NCBI GenBank assembly: GCA_003230795.1
Contig: QIGM01000193.1
Span: forward strand, 1-8,024
Origin: a bacterium
GTDB lineage: Bacteria; Bdellovibrionota_C; UBA2361; SZUA-149
Direction of reading: 5' to 3'
Length of the DNA stretch: 8,024 bases
Shown: positions 1 to 6,207 of the stretch, in pieces
Position numbering within the stretch: position 1 is the first letter of the stretch
Layout of the letters: each line of letters starts with the position of its first letter
The notes under the pieces: model-generated
What the model was told of the DNA's origin: nothing
The model's database searches: none
What the model saw: the letters and a program-made list of their open reading frames with translations, nothing else
Position numbers and translations under genes: made by a program

Positions 1-101
1 AGTATTTCGTCGACCACTCCCCGAATCAATATTTTTCTCGGTCTGCTCTGCCTTAAGCGCGACTATAGAGAAAAGCACAGGCTTAGAGAAGAACTGAAAA
101 C

Positions 102-2924
102 TCATGGGCTCGCATCTCCACTCGGATTCTCACCCCAGCTCCGCCCAACTCTCACATCCACCTTTAGGGGCACAGAAAGCTCTACCGCTCGCTCCATCTC
201 CTCTACTACTACTTCACAGAATTCCGCACTGTCTTTTTCCTCAACCTCGACCACCAGCTCATCGTGCACCTGCAGCACAATTCTCGCACTTCCAGAACTC
301 TTCGCCAAGCGAGCATGGAGCTTGATCATTGCGAGTTTAATTATTTCAGCTGCCGTGCCTTGAAGCGGTGCATTCATCATTGAACGCTGCGCATAGCCCG
401 GATCTCGGCCTGATGTATCAAGCGTATCGAGGTAGCGTCGATGACCGAAGAGCGTTTCAACATAACCCTTCTCCTCGGAGAACAGGCGTAGCTCATCGAA
501 ATACTCAAGAACGCGCGGGTATCTCGCAAAATAATTGTCGATGTACTCTTGCGCCTGCTTTCTAGAAACACCCAAGTCGCCCGCAAGCCGAAACGCTCCC
601 ATGCCATAAATTAAACCGAAATTAATGGTTTTCGCCGCACGACGAAATTCTTTGCGCTCTTCCTCACTGCTATACATCCCGCCAAAAATTTCTCGGGCAG
701 TACGCTCGTGTATATCCTCACCACTAACAAAGGCATCGGTAAGGCCCGCATCTCCGCAGAGATGAGCCAATACGCGCAATTCAATTTGGGAGTAATCAGC
801 CGCAATTAAGACTTTGCCCTCTTCCGCGATGAAAGCATCTCGAATTCGTCGACCTCGCGGGTTTCTAATTGGAATGTTCTGTAAGTTTGGATCACTCGAA
901 CTCAAACGACCCGTAGCTGCAATCGCCTGATTAAACGATGCATGGATTCGGCCAGTATCTTCCCGACAAAGTCGCCGCAACGCTTCGATATAGGTTGAGT
1001 TCAACTTGTGGATTTCCCGGTACTCGAGAATACTCTCAACCATTGGATGTTGATTTCGGAGTCGCTCGAGCATGGCCGCGTTTGTTGAAAAACCGGTTTT
1101 TGTTTTCTTTATACCTTTGGTGGAAATCCCAAGTTTTTCAAAGAGAATAACGCCAAGTTGCTTAGGTGAGTTCAAGTTAAACTCCTCACCCGCAAGCTCT
1201 TGAATCTTTTCTCTTAGCTCAACAAGCGCATCCGAAAACTCAGTACCTAAACGCTCTAGCATCGCGACATCGAGTTTGATGCCCGCCCTTTCAATGTCTG
1301 CAAGAACCGATATAAGCGGCATCTCTATTTGCTCAAAGGCAAACAGTGGAGAACTAGATTCTGGCGTATCTCCCGCAGCGGACGCCTTGGAAGCCCCATA
1401 CGTTTTCGAAACTTCGAGCAGTAAAGGTCGCAAAGCATCGTAAAGGCGCCACGAGGCTTCTGCATCATGACAAGCGTACTTGGCGACTCTATCAATAGGC
1501 ACTTCGCCAATGTTTTCGTAATCGCCGACAATTTCCTTATACTCAACCATTGTCTCACCGAGATGAGTTAAGGCTAGCGATTTCAAGCCATAGTCCCGTT
1601 TGTCTGGATCTAAAACATACGCACAGAGCATAGCGTCAAACGCACAGCCTCGGACGTCGTAGCCATGAGTACGCAAAACTTGAATGTCGAACTTTAAGTT
1701 TGCACCGTACTTTTCGACTTCAGGGTTGGCGAAAATTGGACCGAGAAGTTCAAGAACTCGCTCTTTCGAGAGATGCCTCTCAGGCTCGGCAACTCCGCCA
1801 AGTGGAAGGTAATGGGCCACACCGTCGGCAAACGAAATGGATATCCCAACAAGGTCACAGCTTAAAGGGTCAAGAGAGGAGGTTTCAGTATCAAAAGCAA
1901 ACGCAGAAACGCTGCCTAGACCGTCCGCGAACTTCTCGAGATCATCAGAAGTGACGATGCGAAAGTTCTTCTGCTCATAGATATCCGTTTCGCCTTTGTC
2001 TCCGCCAGACGCGGGAACTACGGCGAAAGAATCCATCAATGAGTGGAGCTCTAGCTCTTCAAACAAAGGGCCTATTTCCTCTTCTATTGCATGTTCCCAA
2101 GCAAAGGTTTCTACGCTGGGGATATCGACGAAGGGCTCTACGAGTCTATCCAGCTCAACTAGACTCTGGCTTAGACGGAGTTGCTCTCGGTGTAATTCAA
2201 TTTTTTCAGCTAATCCTTTAGCTCCTCGAAGACCTTTAAGTTCCTTAATTTGCTCGAGATTCTCCAACATCTTCTCAATAGAGTCGAACTCCCCCAATAA
2301 ACGTTGAGCGCCTTTCGGGCCAATTCCTCTCACCCCGGGGATATTGTCAGACGTGTCCCCAATTAAGGCTAAGTAGTCGCGCATCTGGTCCGGACGAACA
2401 CCGAACTTCTCTTGCACCTTCTCTGGAGTGAAATGCACATCGCGCATCGGGTCCCAAACCTCGATGCCGTCGCCTACAAGCTGCGTGAGATCCTTATCAC
2501 CACTAACCACGACTACAGATCTTCCTTCCTTGGCTGCCTTTACCGCGAGAGTGGCGATGATGTCATCAGCCTCGAAGCCCACTTTCTCTAGTCCTTGCAT
2601 GCCAAGCGCATGCACAATTTTTCGAAAGTAAGGCATCTGCGGCACAAGATCTTCCGGGCACTCTGAACGATTAGCCTTGTACTCATCATACATTTCATGA
2701 CGAAAAGTCTTCTCACCGGTATCAAAGGCTACTGCGATATAACGCGCGTCAGTATCGCGAACGAGCTTCCCCAACATCCGCGTAAACCCAAGTAAGGCGT
2801 TCGTCGGAAAACCTTTCTTGGTGGAAAGCGGCTGCACGGCATAATAAGCGCGAAAAATATATCCCGAGCCATCCACGAGATAGAGTGGCTTGTCGTCGTT
2901 CATAATTTCAATTTGTGTACTCAT
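102..2924 (-). CDS. polA: DNA polymerase I, full length with 5' nuclease and proofreading domains
   Basis: Cytoplasmic repair and replication polymerase that removes RNA primers and fills gaps. All three domains of the 940-residue protein are present. The 5'-3' nuclease spans about 1-300, with acidic motifs around D18, D120/D121, SGDKD 141-145 and GDTSDN 189-194, followed by a helix-hairpin-helix. The 3'-5' exonuclease spans about 320-505, with DTE 345-347, N409/D413 and Y483/D487, so proofreading should be active. The polymerase domain (about 525-930) has QNIPIR 682-687, motif A DYSQIE from D710, motif B K765...NFG...YG, and motif C VHDE 886-889. Length is close to the E. coli enzyme (928). 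The ATG start abuts the TAA of trkA with no spacer and only a weak GAAGA upstream, which suggests translational coupling. The identification is secure. Confidence 0.98.
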   Translation of the reverse strand: MSTQIEIMNDDKPLYLVDGSGYIFRAYYAVQPLSTKKGFPTNALLGFTRMLGKLVRDTDARYIAVAFDTGEKTFRHEMYDEYKANRSECPEDLVPQMPYFRKIVHALGMQGLEKVGFEADDIIATLAVKAAKEGRSVVVVSGDKDLTQLVGDGIEVWDPMRDVHFTPEKVQEKFGVRPDQMRDYLALIGDTSDNIPGVRGIGPKGAQRLLGEFDSIEKMLENLEQIKELKGLRGAKGLAEKIELHREQLRLSQSLVELDRLVEPFVDIPSVETFAWEHAIEEEIGPLFEELELHSLMDSFAVVPASGGDKGETDIYEQKNFRIVTSDDLEKFADGLGSVSAFAFDTETSSLDPLSCDLVGISISFADGVAHYLPLGGVAEPERHLSKERVLELLGPIFANPEVEKYGANLKFDIQVLRTHGYDVRGCAFDAMLCAYVLDPDKRDYGLKSLALTHLGETMVEYKEIVGDYENIGEVPIDRVAKYACHDAEASWRLYDALRPLLLEVSKTYGASKASAAGDTPESSSPLFAFEQIEMPLISVLADIERAGIKLDVAMLERLGTEFSDALVELREKIQELAGEEFNLNSPKQLGVILFEKLGISTKGIKKTKTGFSTNAAMLERLRNQHPMVESILEYREIHKLNSTYIEALRRLCREDTGRIHASFNQAIAATGRLSSSDPNLQNIPIRNPRGRRIRDAFIAEEGKVLIAADYSQIELRVLAHLCGDAGLTDAFVSGEDIHERTAREIFGGMYSSEEERKEFRRAAKTINFGLIYGMGAFRLAGDLGVSRKQAQEYIDNYFARYPRVLEYFDELRLFSEEKGYVETLFGHRRYLDTLDTSGRDPGYAQRSMMNAPLQGTAAEIIKLAMIKLHARLAKSSGSARIVLQVHDELVVEVEEKDSAEFCEVVVEEMERAVELSVPLKVDVRVGRSWGENPSGDASP

Positions 2925-4262
2925 TTAATCTTCGTTTACTAGTTCTTGAAGTTTCGGGAGCCCCTTACGACTTGCAAAAAAGACCACTCTACTGCCGGGC
3001 GAAATAACGGTATCACCTCGGGCAATAGAAGCGGATTCATCATCATGCACCGCCGCTACAATTACCCCGTGAGGCAGTTTTAGGTCTCGGAGAGGAATTC
3101 CAACTATGCGTGAAGCCTCATCCGCGACTACTTCAAGCACTTCGGCTCTATCGTCACGAGTAGAGAAAATCGAAGAGATTGACTCACTCCTCACAAACTT
3201 AAGAATGGAGGAGGCCGCGGCAATGTTTGGCGAAACAACGATATCAATACCTATTTCAGGGATAAGATTGAGATAGCTGTTTTTGGTGATAATTACGGCG
3301 GTCATCTTCGCACCCAGCTTCTTGGCAAGAAGCGCTGCGAGAATATTCTTCTCTTCATCGTGGGAGGCTCCGACAAAGAGATCGACATCATCAATGCCTT
3401 CTTCCTTCAATAGCTCTTGATCGGTGCCATCACCACAGAGCACTAGTACGTTACTGAGCTCACTTGCGAGCTGCTCGCAGCGTTCGCTATTAGAGTCGAT
3501 GAGCTTTATTTTAACATCACCACCGCTAAGCTCTTTCGCAAGGCGACGGCCAATGCTTCCCCCTCCGTGAATCATCACATGCCGAGTGGGATGAAGTTCG
3601 CGACCAAGGGCTTTAAAAAATGAATCAAACTCATTCGCGCGCGCAGCGACGTAGAGCTCATCACTCGCTTGTATAAGGTCATTTCCACCAGGAATGATCA
3701 CCTGGCCATCGCGCTGAATCGCTACGATAACAACCTCAGGCGTAGAAAGCTGTTTCAAGCGCTTTCCAACCAACGCAGCTTCCGCACTCACGACAACCCC
3801 AACAACCCAGATGCGTCCCCCACAAAACTCCATCAGCTCAACCGCTCCTGGAACTTGAAAAAGCCGCAATAGAAAATCAACTGCTTCAGAGTCAGGGTTG
3901 ATGAAATGGTCAAATAAGTCGGCTATTCTATCCGATAAACCGGAGGCGTCTGTCACTAGCTCGCGAATACGAGCTATTTTTCTAACCTCAGAACTAAGAC
4001 TATCTGCCAACATGCAGGCAATGAGGTTAGCTTCGTCCGAATCAGTAGCGGCTATAAAAATATCAGCACTAGCAACATCGGCTCGTTCGAGATTAGCGAG
4101 CATGCTCGCATTTCCTTTCAGGGTTTGAATGTCGTAGGTGCTACTTAGCTCTTCAAGAACTGTTTCATCTTGGTCGATCACAACGATGGCGTGACCTTCA
4201 GCTACCAGGCGCTCCAATAAATACTTTCCGACACTTCCAGCCCCAGCAATTACAATTCTCAC
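2925..4262 (-). CDS. trkA: Trk potassium uptake system, peripheral NAD-binding protein TrkA
   Basis: Cytoplasmic regulatory subunit that gates a Trk-type potassium channel through nucleotide binding. The 445 residues form two tandem RCK halves. Each has a Rossmann NAD-binding motif: GAGSVG at 7-12 with an acidic residue at D30, and GGGSIG at 233-238 with D256. Each is followed by a TrkA-C domain, around 150-215 and 375-440. Length is near the 458 residues of E. coli TrkA, so it is complete. The start is GTG (complement of 4260-4262), preceded by a purine-rich GGGAAGGA ribosome binding site. It is the first gene of a minus-strand pair with polA. The membrane partner TrkH/TrkG is not in the window and must lie elsewhere. 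Both nucleotide sites look intact. I see no clear promoter for it in the 100 bases upstream. Confidence 0.95.
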   Translation of the reverse strand: MRIVIAGAGSVGKYLLERLVAEGHAIVVIDQDETVLEELSSTYDIQTLKGNASMLANLERADVASADIFIAATDSDEANLIACMLADSLSSEVRKIARIRELVTDASGLSDRIADLFDHFINPDSEAVDFLLRLFQVPGAVELMEFCGGRIWVVGVVVSAEAALVGKRLKQLSTPEVVIVAIQRDGQVIIPGGNDLIQASDELYVAARANEFDSFFKALGRELHPTRHVMIHGGGSIGRRLAKELSGGDVKIKLIDSNSERCEQLASELSNVLVLCGDGTDQELLKEEGIDDVDLFVGASHDEEKNILAALLAKKLGAKMTAVIITKNSYLNLIPEIGIDIVVSPNIAAASSILKFVRSESISSIFSTRDDRAEVLEVVADEASRIVGIPLRDLKLPHGVIVAAVHDDESASIARGDTVISPGSRVVFFASRKGLPKLQELVNED

Positions 4263-4300
4263 AATCCTTCCCTTAGACTATGTCCTGTTACGGCTAAACT

Positions 4301-4327
4301 TTGCTTTCGCTAGAAACCATGTAGAAT
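4301..4327 (+). promoter_or_regulatory. Weak candidate sigma70-type promoter for the dehydratase gene
   Basis: TAGAAT at 4322-4327 matches the -10 consensus at five of six positions. TTGCTT at 4301-4306 is a poor -35, and the 15-base spacer is short. Transcription would begin around 4334, about 30 bases before the ATG. It lies in the only non-coding stretch between the divergent trkA and dehydratase genes. This is a consensus match only. Confidence 0.3.
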
Positions 4328-4352
4328 TCGCCACATAACTAGTGCGCATCTC

Positions 4353-4357
4353 GGAGG
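4353..4357 (+). promoter_or_regulatory. Ribosome binding site fixing the dehydratase start
   Basis: A perfect GGAGG lies five bases upstream of the ATG at 4363. It favours this start over the in-frame GTG at 4342, which would add seven residues that the family does not need. Confidence 0.75.
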
Positions 4358-4362
4358 CCCTA

Positions 4363-4698
4363 ATGAGCGAACTTGCAAACAAACAATGCGTTCCCTGCCG
4401 TGGAGGCGTTCCACCTCTTTCAGAAAAAGCCCAAATGGAGCTACTCCTCGAACTTAAGGATTGGCAGATCATCGAGAGCCACCATTTATCCAAAAAGTAT
4501 TCTTTTGCCAGTTTCGCCGAGGGCCTCGCCTTCGTTAATACCGTCGCTCAGATCGCCGAAGACGTGGATCATCACCCTGAGATCTACTTTAGCTTTCGGG
4601 ACGTCACACTCGATATTTGGACTCACAAAATCGATAACCTTACAGAGAATGATTTTGTGCTGGCAGCGAAAATCGATGCCCGCATGGAACAAATCTAG
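4363..4698 (+). CDS. phhB: Pterin-4a-carbinolamine dehydratase (4a-hydroxytetrahydrobiopterin dehydratase)
   Basis: Dehydrates 4a-hydroxytetrahydrobiopterin to quinonoid dihydropterin, recycling the cofactor of aromatic amino acid hydroxylases. In bacteria without such a hydroxylase the family probably has other pterin-related roles. The 111-residue protein carries the family signature: E66-D-V-D-H70-H71-P72, then Y75, W86, H88 and a downstream acidic residue. H70, H71 and H88 correspond to the catalytic histidines. An N-terminal CxxC (C9, C12) is common in bacterial members. The ATG at 4363 is chosen for its GGAGG site. The gene is divergent from trkA and converges on the unknown gene at 4720. 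No phenylalanine hydroxylase gene is visible nearby, so the symbol is a family label rather than evidence of a Phe hydroxylation pathway. Confidence 0.93.
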   Translation: MSELANKQCVPCRGGVPPLSEKAQMELLLELKDWQIIESHHLSKKYSFASFAEGLAFVNTVAQIAEDVDHHPEIYFSFRDVTLDIWTHKIDNLTENDFVLAAKIDARMEQI

Positions 4699-4719
4699 CT
4701 TTTAACTTCTGATCACTGA

Positions 4720-5343
4720 CTACTCGGCGACATCAGGCCAAAGCGCTAACATCTCAACATCTTGAACTCGAAAAGCACCAAGCTCATCGCCATACTTGTT
4801 GAAACCGTATCTAACCGCTCCGCCTCGCTTGCGTACCAAATCGCGCGCACCTTTATCGTTTCCACTACTTCGAAGTTCGGCGAATTGCTTTATCAGCTCT
4901 TGATCTTCAAGAAGCTTGGCATCGAGAAATGCTAGGCAGCGGGTATCAACGAATACATGAGCTTCCGCTTTGGCTGAATCTCGTACGGCGCGTACTGATT
5001 CTTTCGCTGCTTCGATAACTTCTTCGGGACTCGTGTCACTTTCATCTGCGGGCACAAGTGCGAGAAATGTATCTTCCGTGTCTCGAAGTACTTGATAGGT
5101 GCCAGGTGCTAGCGCCAAGGAACTTCCGCCGTATCTGGAAAGCGCTTGCTGCAGCGCCTCGACATCGCTCTGCCCTCCCGAGGCCAGTTCTTCGCGAGCG
5201 GTATGAAGCTGAGGATTAGCGAGCATAAACTGGTCTATCACCGCCACATGACCGCTTTCTACAACTAGCCGCTCTCCAGTTCTAGGCGCTCGTGTTGAGG
5301 AGCCTTTCGCTTCGCCCTGCTCTTCTGATTCCGTGTTTCCCAC
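4720..5343 (-). CDS. Uncharacterised acidic protein with two similar beta-rich lobes
   Basis: I do not recognise this 207-residue protein with confidence. It has no signal peptide or membrane segment, so it is probably cytoplasmic. A polar N-terminus (1-24) precedes a first lobe with VVESGHVAVIDQF at 27-39 and APGTYQV at 79-85. A predicted helical, charged linker follows (about 104-126). The second lobe has a similar hydrophobic pattern, FVDTRCLAFLDA at 131-142, and a tyrosine/glycine-rich strand region, RYGFNKYGDELGAF, at 178-191. The repeated 'xVxSGxxxxxD' pattern loosely recalls DUF4241-type proteins; that is a guess from pattern memory. I choose the GTG at 5343 because AAGGAG ends five bases upstream. 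A TTG one codon earlier would leave only two bases. The 3' end converges on the dehydratase gene with a 21-base gap. Confidence 0.8.
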   Translation of the reverse strand: MGNTESEEQGEAKGSSTRAPRTGERLVVESGHVAVIDQFMLANPQLHTAREELASGGQSDVEALQQALSRYGGSSLALAPGTYQVLRDTEDTFLALVPADESDTSPEEVIEAAKESVRAVRDSAKAEAHVFVDTRCLAFLDAKLLEDQELIKQFAELRSSGNDKGARDLVRKRGGAVRYGFNKYGDELGAFRVQDVEMLALWPDVAE

Positions 5344-5348
5344 CAAGT

Positions 5349-5354
5349 CTCCTT
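5349..5354 (-). promoter_or_regulatory. Ribosome binding site of the 207-residue unknown gene
   Basis: AAGGAG on the minus strand is five bases from the GTG at 5343-5341 and only two from the TTG at 5346-5344, so it supports the GTG start. Confidence 0.65.
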
Positions 5355-5412
5355 CTCTTTTAGAAATATGCTAAAGATTTCAAAAGCTTACCCTGCCTAC
5401 TTTAGTTACCCG

Positions 5413-5441
5413 ATACTACAGGCAACTCTCTAGTTTTTCAA
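5413..5441 (-). promoter_or_regulatory. Candidate sigma70-type promoter for the 207-residue unknown gene
   Basis: On the minus strand, TTGAAA (complement of 5436-5441, five of six to TTGACA) is followed after exactly 17 bases by TAGTAT (complement of 5413-5418, four of six to TATAAT). Transcription would start around 5406, giving a leader of about 60 bases. The site lies in the 190-base divergent region between the two unknown genes. I found no equally good pair for the plus-strand gene there. Confidence 0.4.
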
Positions 5442-5534
5442 AGCGCTAAAGCTTCCGGAGCCAAAAGACGAATTATAGATAAATGCTCGGGAATTGCCTC
5501 GAGGTTGTGAAAAGAAGGTAGCGGATACACGGTT

Positions 5535-5990
5535 ATGAATCTCGATATTTCGAAACAGCGGCAAGGTCTAATTTACGATGCAGACGGCGTCACACTACTT
5601 GGAAAGTACGAGGACGAACTCTCGGCTTACCGGGCGAAGAAACAGTGGGCTGAAGTTCTCGGCAGCTACTTTCTTCTCGAAGACGAGCGTGATTATGACA
5701 TGTGGGTCACTTCCAACTTAGAAGAAGGTCAATTCGTCGTCAGTTGCTGCTTTGTTTCAGCCTGCGGGCGCTACGCTTTCTGGCGTTTGATCAACCATCA
5801 AGCTCCTGAAGCCGAAGAAAGACTAGGCGGCGCAAACAGTGAGTCGGTCGCCAAAAAGTATCTTACGTCTATGCAAGCTGAGGATGAGGAAGATCATTCC
5901 ACCTGGGTGTTCAACGCACTCGATAAGCAGATTGATGAGACAGAGTATACCTCAGGGCTTATCGACCGAATTATGAAGCTTTTTCAATAA
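5535..5990 (+). CDS. Uncharacterised 151-residue acidic protein
   Basis: I do not recognise this protein. It has 151 residues, is acidic, rich in aromatic residues, and lacks a signal peptide or transmembrane helix. Its middle (about 56-87) reads as a beta strand region with three cysteines, C71, C72 and C77, next to GRYAFWRL. A very acidic stretch near 115-121 is followed by a probable C-terminal helix. The ATG at 5535 is the first possible start after an in-frame TGA at 5508-5510. Its ribosome binding site is poor: AAGG at 5515-5518 is 16 bases away. The frame is intact and the codons look like those of the neighbours, so I take it as a real gene. The stop is followed after one base by the large inverted repeat, which may end transcription. 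Confidence 0.75.
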   Translation: MNLDISKQRQGLIYDADGVTLLGKYEDELSAYRAKKQWAEVLGSYFLLEDERDYDMWVTSNLEEGQFVVSCCFVSACGRYAFWRLINHQAPEAEERLGGANSESVAKKYLTSMQAEDEEDHSTWVFNALDKQIDETEYTSGLIDRIMKLFQ

Positions 5991-5991
5991 A

Positions 5992-6096
5992 CGAAAGACG
6001 AAAGGGGGGACAGTTCCTATAAGTCAAACTTGCGGGAATTTCTTCGAATATCCCGCAAGTTTGACTTATAGGAACTGTCCCCCCTTTCGTCTTTCG
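5992..6096. repeat. 105-base element: two perfect 46-base inverted arms, REPIN/MITE-like
   Basis: Positions 5992-6037 are the exact reverse complement of 6051-6096, including the run of six G (C) and GGGGACAG/CTGTCCCC. A 13-base loop (6038-6050) separates them. Each outer end carries CGAAAGACGAAAG, itself a short tandem repeat. The size, the paired inverted arms and the GGGGACAG core resemble REPINs, non-autonomous hairpin repeats mobilised by REP-associated tyrosine (Y1/IS200-like) transposases. A MITE is the alternative. No transposase gene is in the window and I see no target-site duplication. It fills the gap right after the 5535-5990 gene and could fold into a very stable RNA hairpin acting as a terminator or 3' end protector, but no strong U-run follows it. 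Confidence 0.9.
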
Positions 6097-6133
6097 CGTT
6101 TTGTCATTTCCCCAAAACTCCGGTAGATAACTA

Positions 6134-6163
6134 CTGACAAACGCGTTTTGCGTTTAATTTAAT
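6134..6163 (+). promoter_or_regulatory. Candidate sigma70-type promoter for the RibBA-like gene, with internal palindrome
   Basis: CTGACA (6134-6139, five of six to TTGACA) and TTTAAT (6158-6163, five of six to TATAAT) are 18 bases apart. Start of transcription would be near 6170, about 38 bases before the ATG. The spacer holds a perfect ten-base palindrome, AAACGCGTTT at 6139-6148, a possible operator. I see nothing resembling an FMN riboswitch between the inverted repeat and the gene. This is the best promoter match in the window, but still only a consensus match. Confidence 0.5.
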
Positions 6164-6207
6164 TATCTCGCAATCCCCTTCACGGAGCACTGGTACTCGC
6201 TTAGATA

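Noticed and set aside
1..361. A plus-strand frame open from the left edge to a TGA at 359-361
   Set aside because: Most of it lies opposite polA and translates to Ser/Thr-rich low-complexity sequence typical of an antisense shadow.
1996..2307. Plus-strand Ser-rich 103-codon frame inside polA
   Set aside because: It lies wholly antisense to an unmistakable conserved polA region and its composition is a shadow of Glu/Leu-rich coding sequence.
4342..4362. Upstream GTG start for the dehydratase
   Set aside because: The GTG at 4342 would place the GGAGG ribosome binding site inside the coding region, and the ATG at 4363 has ideal spacing to it.
4699..4719. Bidirectional terminator between the two convergent genes
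   Set aside because: The 21-base gap has only the short TGATCA palindrome and a TTTT, with no stable stem.
5992..6096. CRISPR repeat or tRNA-like structure
   Set aside because: There is one pair of inverted arms and no spaced direct repeats, and the fold is a single long hairpin, not a cloverleaf.
6097..6207. Possible FMN riboswitch ahead of the RibBA-like gene
   Set aside because: The leader after the candidate promoter is about 38 bases, too short for the RFN element, and none of its conserved blocks is visible.
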